Assembly: GCA_028554795.2 (NCBI GenBank)
Contig: CM068830.1
Span: 49,362,355-49,426,354, forward strand
DNA from: Sinohyriopsis cumingii
Taxonomy: Eukaryota > Mollusca > Bivalvia > Unionida > Unionidae
DNA: 64,000 nucleotides
Direction of reading: 5' to 3'
The notes beneath the pieces are model-generated. The model worked only from the letters and a program-made list of their open reading frames with translations. It ran no database searches and had not been told where the DNA came from. Positions 17,014-25,287 of this stretch are shown here, piece by piece (positions within the stretch are counted from its first letter, which is position 1; each line of letters starts with the position of its first letter). The position numbers were made by a program, and so were the translations under genes.

Positions 17014-17305
17014 TTAAAGGCACATGATAACCATCAACGTGGAATAAACACAAGTGTCTGTACAACATGTTTTGGGTAATGTTCTAACCAGTTCTATAGT
17101 AGGGGGTAAGGTCACACAAGTGTCCTCCCGAAAGGGTCTTTCAGGCCTGTCCACGACAGTCCCGTCCTGGGTGACGGGTTCTTCTAGCACCGTCACTAAC
17201 ACAGGTTGAAAAGTCGCAAGGCTCACAATCGCATTCCACTTCAGAAGCCCCACACTTGAATTGTGCCTGTCTAAACTTGTTTTGTGTCTCTCTGAAAGTA
17301 TTCAT
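17014..17305 (-). CDS. possible small Cys-rich protein between polymerase and ATPase, one frame break
   Basis: A TATA box (17361-17370) inside the polymerase 3' end and an AATAAA at 16944 bracket this segment, so a short transcript is plausible. From the ATG at 17305 one frame gives a 56-residue peptide with CGASEVECDCEPC. A second frame continues to 17014 with TCCTDTC and a hydrophobic end (YSTLMVIMCL). A one-base difference at the four-base A run 17209-17212 would connect them. The product would be rich in Cys and could be disulfide-bonded or metal-binding. It may also be non-coding; I recognise no family. Confidence 0.35.
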
Positions 17306-17337
17306 CTTGCTCGCTCGGTCTTGGTAGTCACAATGAA

Positions 17338-20300
17338 CTATCGATCTTGCCTATGGTTCCTTTTTATATACAGACCAATACCGACGTGTCCATACGGTAA
17401 GGTGAAATGATTGGAAAGTCGCACTCGATTCTGGTACACGATTTGATAGACTTTTTCCAAGGGTCGACTGACGATGTGGTGAGTAGTTAAACGTACAATT
17501 TTGTTCGGTTGATAGGTGGTCACTTTAAACTTTGCATCCTCTCCCGATTGCAAGGCTTCTTTCAATACCCCAAAGTTCACCACACGACTGGTACGATAAT
17601 TCAGAGTCAATCCTTTCACTTTACACGTCGTGTGCAATTCTCCTTGTGGGTCCTGGTATTCGTAGCCGTAATTTTTGGGACCACCACTGACGAAACGTAG
17701 AATCTTGTCGTCGGGATGCTCGTCTGTCCAGGCTCCTAAACGGTCTCCTTCGATGTCAGGGTGCTGTTGACTCGGGTGATGGATGTAAATGCAACTGTCC
17801 GTGTCAAAGTACAGGACACGTTCCCCTAACAGTTCTAAAGCTTCGTACAATTTTAAGCGAGCATGAGCTGTCACGTAAGCCGCAATGATGACATTTCCAA
17901 AGGGGTCGTCTTGTACAAAGTCCAGATCTTCTTCGTAATTGACCAAGATCAAATCCTCTCGAACGACGTCCACGTGTTTCATGTATTTGGTTTTGTCGTG
18001 AATCATCTGAAAGTAGCGGGAAGGTTCTGTCAAATATTCCGTCTTGGGTAAACACGGTCGTTGTGCCATTTTACCCCACAAGCAATTTAACATCACTTTG
18101 GCAAACGACCGCCTGCCTTCGTTTTTCTCGATGTGGTCTAAAGAGATGCCTTCTTGTTCATAGTATTTCTCTTTGAATGTCTTTTCGTCTTCGGAAGTGT
18201 GACACCAGGAAGGATAGCCGCTGGCTTCTTGCTTCAGTTTCAAAAAGGCATCCACGTAGTCGGCGAAAATGCCTTTCTGACTGGGGTCACCCTTGTGGTA
18301 TTGTTGTGTCTTGGGAAAGTGGCAAATTTCGTACACTTCTAACAGTTGGTATCCCATGTCCAGAGCTTTGAACAATTCTACGCTGACCCAGGTTCCCGTC
18401 AAGGCCCGTTCTTCCTGGGTGTGCTGACAAGGTTGGTCTTGGTTACACGTTTCGGCACAAGTACGACACAATGGAAACATCAGTTTGCCTTGACAATGGT
18501 GAGGTAAGACGGGATGGTATAGGTTCGTGGGAGGCAAAACTTTATACTTGATCAAGCCTTCGTATTGTCGAATGTTGACCAGGTCGATGTGTTCCGTGAA
18601 CAATTGTGGGTGCCCTGCAGGAAAGGGACAATATTTGCACACGTAAGGATACAACGAACACACGTCCAAGTATTTGATTTCTTCTCCTTTCTCTTCGTCG
18701 GCTTGGTACAGCAAACAGGTGGCATTGGTCCTTCCTCCGTACAAACTATCCCTCGGGTTTAGGGGGTCCATCAGCTTGTAACTTTCCACGGCACGTTTAA
18801 ACTCGGGATCGCTTTTCATACGGTGATCGTACTCGTGTTCCCACATTTCCACCACTTGGTATCCTTGCTGTTCTAACTTTAAGCGTCGCTGACAAGTGTC
18901 CTGGTACAAGTCTTCCATGGTTCGTTGTAAAAACTGATTTTTAGTGCTACGATCAGGGTAACAGACGGGACATCCGTGAAATAAGCAACCGTTAAACTCG
19001 TACACGATCTTGGGGTTTTCTAAGTCCCAGCCATCGACCGAATACGTTCCGATGGTCTTTTCACCCCCTCCGTTGCGGGCATGCTGAATCCACTTGTCTT
19101 CCTTGTCGCACAAGTAATGTAACCAACGTAGGGCTTTGACCGAGTATTGACGTTTGACATAGTGGGTCGTTTGAGGACTGATGACAGCCACGGTGTTTTC
19201 AGGCATGAATCGTTGTCGATACACTAAGGAACACGCTTTGGCAATGGTGCAATCTTCTTTCAAAGGATCGACCCCTCCGTGTTCCATGAACAGTTCTCGA
19301 AATTTTCCACAGCAACGCCGTAAAATGTCCACGTCGGAACGACAATACTTTAGCATTTCTTCCTGAAAGTCGAAAGGGTCGGAGACGTGAGTCTGGTACC
19401 AAGCGTAGAAAGCTTCTCGTTGTTCGGTACGCATGTTGTCGGGGTCGTAATAGTGAGCCTCAGGCAAATGGGGTAGAACGGCGTGTTGATTGGCTTCCGT
19501 ATTGAAAAAGTGTGGAAAGTACCCTTTAGCCATTTCTGTCATTCCAAACGTTTTAGGCATTCGACTCAAAGGCATGGCCAAATAGCTCATCGAATCTTTA
19601 AACTGCACTTGTCCCACTTGCATGAAAATGATTTTGGCTCCGTTGAAAGTGACTTTAGGACGTTCGGTGCCTTGTTCCGTATAGTATCTGAGAAGAAACT
19701 GTCCATCGTATCCGGAGAAATTGTGAGCCATCACTGTGGCATGACGATGACAATCTCCGTAACGTTCGATGTCCTCTTGGCTCCACGTCTTGTCGATGGG
19801 ATCTAAGACCCATTGGGCAAAATCGGCTAACGTGTTCGGTGCTCGAAAGATTTTTTCACGCCCTCCGGGAATCTTGCTGCAGTGAGGGCAATGACTGAAG
19901 ATAGGTTCTTGAATGCACTTCTCGCACGCTCGATGAGCCACGCAGAAATTAGGAATGTGAATGCCAGTCTCTTGCATGCATTCGAAATCGAAAAAGATGA
20001 AATTGCCTTTCTTCTTGTGACCGTCCTCTTTCTCTGGTGGGGGTTGGTATTTTTGCACGTAGCATTCGTGTTTCAAGTCCACGATGTGGTGACAAATGTG
20101 ACATTTTTCTTTCCTGAACATACGTGTGCCTTGGCATTATTGGTACGTAGGCCTTGTCGACACGTAGGGCACAGTCTCAGCAGCTGACAAGCACATTTCT
20201 GCTGTGAACCTTGCGTCTTCAGATGTTGTTGGTAACAGGCAGGGCTGACAAACGTGCGCAGACAAGCAGGACAATGTACTCTTTCTTGTCCTTCGCTCAG

Positions 20301-21410
20301 ACAGGGTGGAGAGGCCAAACATCCTGGGCATTTCCATCCGCAATGTTTGTGTTGCTCTCGATTGTTATAGCCATAGTCACATTTCTCACAGTAATAACTG
20401 TATCCCAGGAATCCAGTGATAGTGGTAATGGTATCGAAATGGTCATCGTGATAATAGACATGAATGTATTTTCCGTCCTTAAAGTCGTTCCCTCGAAACA
20501 ACAGAGGCCCAGGCACTTCTTGAGGGTGCACTTTCAAGGTGTAGCGTGGAGCTAGGACATCTTGCAATTTTTGCATTTCAGGAATGCCACAGGGTGTGTC
20601 TTTGGACAGGCCAGCTTGTTTCAACAGGAGTTCTGCTTCGTTTCGTTGTTTGGCTCGGTCCGATTGTTGAATAGTTTTCCATGTTCTTTTCCATTCTGCC
20701 GTGTCGTTCTTGTTGGCATAGGTTCGTCCCACCACGATGGCTCGGGCTAAACACATCTGGTCTTGAGGGTTGTTAATTTGGACGAGACTCTTTTTGGTGC
20801 TGCGAAGGTCGTTCACCAATAACACCTTATTGCGTTGTCCGGTCCCTTGAGGAGGAGAGACGTGGGCCATTTTCAGTGTGGCTTTACCATCGGTGATGTC
20901 AAACTGGTCATTAGATTGTTGTACGTGTTGAATCTTGTCCATGACTTTGGAAGGGGTTAGTTCTGCGGGTCTGCTAAACTCGATCCAAACAGGGGATTTC
21001 AAGCTGTCGTGATCTATGGATAGTGTCAAGCGATCGTCTTCTTTGGGTTGACATTGTCACTTGAGTGCGGTGAGCAAAGAATCCCACATCTCGGTGATAA
21101 ACCCTTCTGCTTTCTCCAATGGTACGTCGGACTTGAAATCTTTAAACTTCACTGTGTAGGTGTAAGCCGTGGTTCTAAATTTTCTAGAGGAGCGCTTTTC
21201 CGTCTCTGGAATGGAATAGTACTTTTCAGGGTTAACTAAGGGTGGTGAACTTTGTTTAGAGGGTTCGGATTCTGGTTCACTCATGTCCTCTTCAAAATCA
21301 CTGGCATGAATTTGTGCCAAGACTTCAGCTCTGGTACGAGGCGATAGATCACGTTTCTGCCTCTTACTTTCTTCTTCTTCTTTCTTCTCGAATGAATAGG
21401 ATCGTTTCAT
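17338..21410 (-). CDS. POLB: protein-primed family B DNA polymerase, interrupted by one TGA and one frameshift
   Basis: Starts at ATG 21410. The N-terminal part (to 21060) has the FKDFKSDVPLEKAEGF block usual for Polinton polymerases. An in-frame TGA at 21057-21059 follows, then the same frame continues through KSLVQINNPQDQMCLARAIV and Cys/His clusters. A missing base in the T5 run 20104-20108 shifts the frame. Next come exonuclease motifs (FFDFEC, HNFSGYDG, YCRSDVD) and polymerase motifs LDVCSLYP, KVMLNCLWGK, YFDTDS and KGLTLNY. All catalytic residues are present. One added base gives a length divisible by three, about 1,357 residues. In the family it copies the linear genome by protein priming at the termini. 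Confidence 0.95.
17361..17370 (-). promoter_or_regulatory. TATA-like box inside the polymerase 3' end
   Basis: Minus strand TATATAAAAA, about 65 nt before the ATG of the possible small Cys-rich gene. It lies within coding sequence, so it could be chance. Confidence 0.4.
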
Positions 21411-21545
21411 CTTGAGTGCAAAACGTCAAATGACTCAAGTTTAAACACCATAGACTAATTTATAGTCATGACAAACCAGCGTATATAAAAAGGGTGTGTG
21501 TCTTGTCCTTTCACTATTCATTTCACTCTCAAACCGAGCACAACG
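21411..21545. promoter_or_regulatory. divergent promoter: polymerase (left) and zinc-knuckle gene (right)
   Basis: CTATAAATT on the minus strand (21457-21465) lies about 47 nt before the polymerase ATG. GTATATAAAAAGGG on the plus strand (21481-21494) lies about 52 nt before the ATG at 21546. The two TATA boxes are only about 16 bp apart, so the two genes are probably expressed together. Confidence 0.7.
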
Positions 21546-21997
21546 ATGGAAGAGACTACCCAGATGGAACGTTTCATCAGAGCTTTGCGAGGGGTCATTA
21601 GAAAATTCTCTTCAGACCAGCCGACGGACTACTCTCCTTCCTTTCGAGATAAAAGTCAAGATACTTGCTATATCTGTCAGAAGAAAGGGCATTGGTCTTC
21701 AGAGTGTCCAGACCGTCAAAAAAGAAAAAAAAAACAGGGGCTAGAAAAGACAAAAGTCAAGATACCTGTTATTATTGTCAAGAAAAAGGACATTGGTCTC
21801 AAGATTGCCCAAAAAAGAAACAAGAGGAGTCGGAAGAAAAGAGGGATTCTTCAGAAGAAGAGAGAGATTCTTCAGAGGAAGAAAGCAGCCAGGTGAAGAA
21901 AAAGAAACAGGAGAAGAAAAGAAGAAGGGAAGAAAGTGAGGAGGAAGAGGAGGAAAAGACTGTGCCGGTGAAGAAATTGAAAAAAAAGAGAGAGTAA
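21546..21997 (+). CDS. two-CCHC zinc-knuckle protein, one frameshift in an A10 run
   Basis: Starts at ATG 21546 (MEETTQMERFIRAL); an earlier GTG is unlikely. The first knuckle CYICQKKGHWSSEC and the second CYYCQEKGHWSQDC (both CX2CX4HX4C, each preceded by KSQDT) lie in different frames. The switch is in the A10 run 21725-21734. One missing base there makes the length an exact multiple of three, about 150 residues. The rest is a Glu/Ser/Lys-rich tail with a tandem DSSEEE repeat and a basic end. CCHC knuckles bind single-stranded nucleic acid. This is one of two rightward genes in the element and could be a nucleocapsid-like or replication-associated protein. Confidence 0.75.
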
Positions 21998-22260
21998 AAA
22001 AGAAAGAAACAGAAGAAGTGAATGCGATTTATAAAGTGTTCTGTTGTGAATTGTGAATTGGATTGTAACTATGGAGAAAAGAATACATTAATTATATAAG
22101 GTAAGTGTCTTTGAGTTTTGATTTTAAAATAAGAAGCTACACTCACGCACTCATACACAGACATGTACTATAAGGGTAAAATGTTTTTGTTTTTTTTTTT
22201 GTTGTTGATTTTTGAGTTATTGGCAAATTGAAAGGCTATCTCTTTTCGAGAGAAGTGGGT
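21998..22260. other. convergent spacer
   Basis: No gene. Between the rightward zinc-knuckle gene and the leftward gene at 22303. No clear plus-strand AATAAA; an AATACA variant is near 22081. A T-rich tract and a TTGGCAAATTGAAAGGCTATC block related to the inverted repeat inner end occur near 22220. Confidence 0.5.
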
Positions 22261-22276
22261 GGCCCTGAAAAGGGCC
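22261..22276 (-). terminator. histone-type mRNA 3' stem-loop 4
   Basis: Minus strand GGCCCTTTTCAGGGCC followed by ACCCA and CTCTCGAAAAGAGATAGCC. It is 26 nt after the stop of the Gln-rich coiled-coil gene, and the flanks match those of the right inverted repeat copy almost exactly. Confidence 0.88.
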
Positions 22277-22302
22277 TTTTTATTTTGGTGTAGGGGGTGA
22301 GT

Positions 22303-22854
22303 TTAAGCAATCAACTTTAACTGCCTTAATCCTTTGCCACGGCCGAGGCCTACTTCTGATGATTGGATTGAAATCACTAAGGGTGGTACGATAGGCTTAG
22401 TCACAGGGTTGGCATGTTTAGCTCGGGAAGGTCGTATTCTCTTCGGTCGTGATAAAGAAGTCTGATACATTTGTTTCAGACTTCTTAACTCCGCTAAAAT
22501 GTCCAACAGTACCGTAGCCGTTTGATTTTCACCCTCTTGTTTCTTTGCTGCTACTTCTTCTTCTTCTTGTTTTTTTCTTACCTCTTCTTGTTGCTGTTGC
22601 TGTTGCTGTAGGAGAAAAGCTTGTTCCGCTTCCTTTTGTCGTTGCATAAATTTCTCCAATTCTTCTTTCTGTCTCTGTCTAAAATTCTCCACTTGCGGTA
22701 ATGAAGAATGAGACGAAGGTTCCGGAACAAATTCTTGCGAGGTAAGAAAATCCACAAAATCCCAATGTACCTCTTCTGAAAGTAAGTCCGGGTTCCCTTG
22801 GGTGGTCTCCACTGCTGGTGCACCCCAATGGATCGTTTTCTGAGTTTCCGTCAT
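22303..22854 (-). CDS. Gln/Glu-rich coiled-coil protein with histone-type mRNA end
   Basis: 183 residues from an ATG. Residues 1-50 are acidic and aromatic (HWDFVDFLTSQEF). Residues 55-115 are a predicted coiled coil (RQRQKEELEKFMQRQKEAEQ, a Q7 run, then Glu/Lys-rich). TATVLLDILAELRSLKQMY is a further helix. The tail is basic and Pro-rich (RPKRIRPSRAKHA). A TATTAAG box lies near 22902. It shares a 219-bp divergent promoter with the gene to its right, and its stop is followed by a histone-type stem-loop. It is not a histone by sequence. It may be a DNA- or core-associated protein; no family recognised. Confidence 0.7.
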   Translation of the reverse strand: MTETQKTIHWGAPAVETTQGNPDLLSEEVHWDFVDFLTSQEFVPEPSSHSSLPQVENFRQRQKEELEKFMQRQKEAEQAFLLQQQQQQQEEVRKKQEEEEVAAKKQEGENQTATVLLDILAELRSLKQMYQTSLSRPKRIRPSRAKHANPVTKPIVPPLVISIQSSEVGLGRGKGLRQLKLIA

Positions 22855-23073
22855 GTTGAATCACTGTCGCATAGATTGACAGCACACAGGCGCTAGCGAA
22901 TCTTAATAGACCACATGACGTCACAGACTGCTCTCTTCGGATTGGATGCGGACTGACTGAATTTTGTAACGCGTGTTCGGATTGGTGAATGGACTCAATC
23001 CGTTTCAATCCTTCCTCTACCTATAAATAAGCGCAGTTCACTGCATTGATTCACCTGTTCTCGTCGCCTCACG
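22855..23073. promoter_or_regulatory. divergent promoter with CRE, two CCAAT-type boxes and TATA boxes
   Basis: Contains a perfect CRE palindrome TGACGTCA (22916-22923), two identical TTCGGATTGG boxes (22936-22945 and 22976-22985; ATTGG is CCAAT reversed), CTATAAATAA (23021-23030) for the rightward gene and TATTAAG (minus strand, near 22902) for the leftward gene. The arrangement recalls divergent H2A-H2B histone promoters. Confidence 0.7.
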
Positions 23074-23307
23074 ATGTGGACCACAGTTGAATCATCCACC
23101 CTTGTATCTTCCATGATGTTTAGGACGGACATGCTCATGTATGTCCGGTCCAAGTGGACTGTTGTTGATAGGACAGATACTAGTCTATGGATGAGAAGAG
23201 TTTACATTGAAAGACAAGGATGCCTCAAGAGGGTACTTGTGTATGGACCTGCAGTTAGAAGGAGTTTAAGAAGAAGAAGAAGATGTGACAGATGCCGTCT
23301 ATGTTAA
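23074..23307 (+). CDS. small Arg-rich protein with histone-type mRNA end
   Basis: 77 residues from an ATG about 45 nt after a TATA box, giving a short leader as in histone mRNAs. The C-terminus RRSLRRRRRCDRCRLC is strongly basic with a CxxC-like pair, suggesting nucleic-acid binding. The rest contains Met/Ser/Thr-rich and WTVVDRTDTSLWMRRVYIE segments of no known type. Stop at 23305-23307, then an AT palindrome and a histone-type stem-loop 24 nt on, inside the right inverted repeat. No family recognised. The signals on both sides make it more credible than its length alone. Confidence 0.6.
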   Translation: MWTTVESSTLVSSMMFRTDMLMYVRSKWTVVDRTDTSLWMRRVYIERQGCLKRVLVYGPAVRRSLRRRRRCDRCRLC

Positions 23308-23322
23308 TATTAATATTAACAT
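23303..23322. repeat. 20-bp AT palindrome at the end of the Arg-rich gene
   Basis: TGTTAATATTAATATTAACA is a perfect palindrome. It overlaps the stop codon (TAA at 23305) and lies just outside the right inverted repeat. Role unknown. Confidence 0.8.
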
Positions 23323-23328
23323 AAATCC

Positions 23329-23835
23329 AAAGGGCCTTTTCAGGGCCACCCACATTTCTCGAAAAGAGATAGCCTTTCGATTGCCTACCCCTTTATAAAA
23401 ATTTTTTTTTTTTAAAAATCCCATATTCAATTCCCCTTGTCCCTAAAGTAGTTTTTTTTTTTTTCTAACATGTTCAATTCCCCTTTGTCCCTAGACAAAC
23501 CCAAACTCTATTCCCATGTTCAATTCCCCTTGTCCCTAGACAGACCCAAACTCTATTCCCCATGTTCAATTGCCTTTGTCCCTAGAATCGATATTTTTTT
23601 TCCATTGTTCGAATGCCTTTGACGCTAATCTCAATATTTCCTTTTTTTTTCCTTTCTCCCATGTTAAATTCCATTGACGCTAATCTTACCCAGGGTTTTT
23701 TGCCCATGTTAAATTTCCATTGACGCTAATCTCGCCCAGGGTGGTTAATGTTAAATTTCCATTGACGCTAATCTCGCCCAGGGGGTGTTTGTAATGCTAA
23801 TTCCCACTGACGCTAATCTCACCCCTTTCACTACT
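23329..23835. repeat. right terminal inverted repeat of the Polinton
   Basis: Reverse complement of 5596-6103 over about 507 bp with few differences. Ends ...CTTTCACTACT. It carries the same subterminal arrays in inverted order and a histone-type stem-loop at its inner edge, here on the plus strand. Confidence 0.95.
23332..23347 (+). terminator. histone-type mRNA 3' stem-loop 5 (right inverted repeat)
   Basis: Plus strand GGGCCTTTTCAGGGCC, preceded by CCAAA and followed by ACCCA and CTCGAAAAGAGATAGCC. One stem pair (third) is G-G instead of C-G compared with the left copy, so this stem is slightly weaker. It ends the rightward Arg-rich gene. Confidence 0.85.
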
Positions 23836-23841
23836 AACATA
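23836..23841. other. target-site duplication AACATA, right copy
   Basis: Identical to 5590-5595. It proves that both element ends are intact and belong to one insertion. Confidence 0.93.
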
Positions 23842-24020
23842 AAGCCTTACATCTAAACAAACATAAAGTCGTATAAACATCCAGACAAAACGTCCGATAT
23901 TCATCAAAATACAAAGTCATATATCAATAGAAACATAAAATCTTTCATCCACATAAATTTATATATGTATACAAACATAACTTCTTACATCCATGCAAAC
24001 ATAACTTCATTCATCCAAAC
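23836..24020. repeat. degenerate minisatellite, right flank of the Polinton
   Basis: AACATAAAGYC units of about 24 bp (ATCCAGACA, ATCCATGCAAACATAACTTC and variants) continue the array cut by the element at 5595. This part of the array is more diverged than the left part. Confidence 0.75.
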
Positions 24021-24234
24021 AAACTTGATGTCTGTTAACCTTGAAACTTGTAGTTTGTTATTCTGGAAACATCAGTTAACTTTTATCAATCTGAAGTGGA
24101 ACTAATTTTGTGCGCAGGTACACATAGCACGGCAGAACATGTACGGTAAACAGCTGACATTACCGTAAGAAATCTGCTAATTCGTTGTGTCACAAACTTT
24201 AGATAACCAACGTATGTGAGCATAAAATAAAAAG

Positions 24235-24377
24235 AATATTTGCTTGAAACGCGTGAATAATTCTCGTGGGTGAAAAACTCTAGTATTTTCACTTGTGGCT
24301 TCGCCACTCGTGAAAATACTGAGTTTTTCATCCACTCGATGAAATATATCCGTTATCCACTCGTTTCAAGCAAATAT

Positions 24378-24378
<1 letters not shown>
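24235..24378. repeat. foldback repeat of about 144 bp
   Basis: AATATTTGCTTGAAACG at the left is the reverse complement of CGTTTCAAGCAAATAT at the right. The inner arms GTGAAAAACTCTAGTATTTTCAC and GTGAAAATACTGAGTTTTTCATCC (each quoted in part) flank a GTGGCTTCGCCAC loop. Typical of short foldback MITEs in marine invertebrates. Confidence 0.75.

Positions 24379-24411
<33 letters not shown>
24379..24411. repeat. (AT)n microsatellite
   Basis: Uninterrupted TA dinucleotides directly after the foldback repeat. Confidence 0.95.
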
Positions 24412-24413
<2 letters not shown>

Positions 24414-25287
24414 ACAGCCAATTTTTAAAGATGCTTAAACGTCTATCTGGAACGAAAGTGCAATAAACTTCTACTTGTTTTCTTTTGATGCGATTTTTCA
24501 TACGAAACCTCATGGCTTAGTGACCGGATGTTTTACTTCTCCGACAATTAAAAAAAAGAAAAACTATTTTACTGTTTTATAGCTACCTTGCAATTCTAAA
24601 CTTGCATTTAGGGCGTGTTCACCAGACCTTTTAACCCTATGAGATTATAACATAAGGTTTCACCCTCTAAAATCATAGCTTCATCATATATTAGCAGGTG
24701 ACCATTAAGATAGTATTTAAAATTGTTACTGTCGCATATTCCTCCATCAAAAGTCCATTTATAAGCCATCTATCGCTCTCGCAGACTATGTTGACGGTAT
24801 AGGTATTTTTGTTTTTATATTTACTGATAAAACCACTCTCGAGAATTAAGGAGTCTAACTCCCAAAAGCCTAATAAAGATACTGACTGAATTATCTCCCT
24901 TGAATATCTAAGGCAAACGAATTTCCACTAACTGCCACCTCACTATTACGGAATCAGAATATTACATGCCATCGGACGTCGAAGAAGACTACGATTGAAC
25001 AAGAGGAATTGAACATGCTACTCGTAATAAACCAAACTTGCTGATGATCGATAAACTTTGTCCCAGTAATGTTCTTTCCGACGTTGAACGCCTAGAAATT
25101 CTGATTGGCTGAAGACGAGCCGGCAATAATTCTCCATAAATCATTAATAAAGCAGTTGCTATTTGTCAGAGATTATTTACAGGAGGTATCATGGACATTA
25201 ATGTTTATCGGTCCCTCATTGATGCAATCGTTGATGATTACCACAGTATTTGAGGGTATGTAATGAAATCGGTGACAAGAAAATTAG
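24412..25287. other. AT-rich DNA without genes
   Basis: No gene, RNA or clear repeat recognised. GAATTGAACATG near 25007 resembles a motif of the Polinton inverted repeat, but only over a few bases. Confidence 0.5.

Larger units (their letters stand above)
5596..23835. mobile_element. complete Polinton/Maverick (adintovirus-like) element, 18,240 bp
   Basis: The element is bounded by a perfect 6-bp target duplication and by inverted repeats of about 507 bp that start with AG and end with CT, as is usual for Polintons. Inside are all family hallmarks: protein-primed family B DNA polymerase, retrovirus-type integrase with a chromodomain, FtsK/A32-type packaging ATPase, adenain-type cysteine protease, double-jelly-roll major capsid protein, penton-like minor capsid protein, and several small virion-type proteins. 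Its coding core is clearly richer in G+C than the flanks. The near-identity of the two inverted repeats suggests recent insertion or gene conversion. Several replication genes carry small breaks, so present activity is uncertain. Confidence 0.97.

Noticed and set aside
22261..22276. GGCCCTGAAAAGGGCC read on the plus strand as a rho-independent-style terminator or GNRA hairpin
   Set aside because: The gene next to it reads on the minus strand, where the loop is TTTC with ACCCA and a purine block after it, the histone arrangement; the bacterial-type reading has no support in an animal genome.
22303..23307. The divergent pair as true histones
   Set aside because: Neither protein shows a histone fold or histone motifs; only the regulatory layout resembles histone genes.
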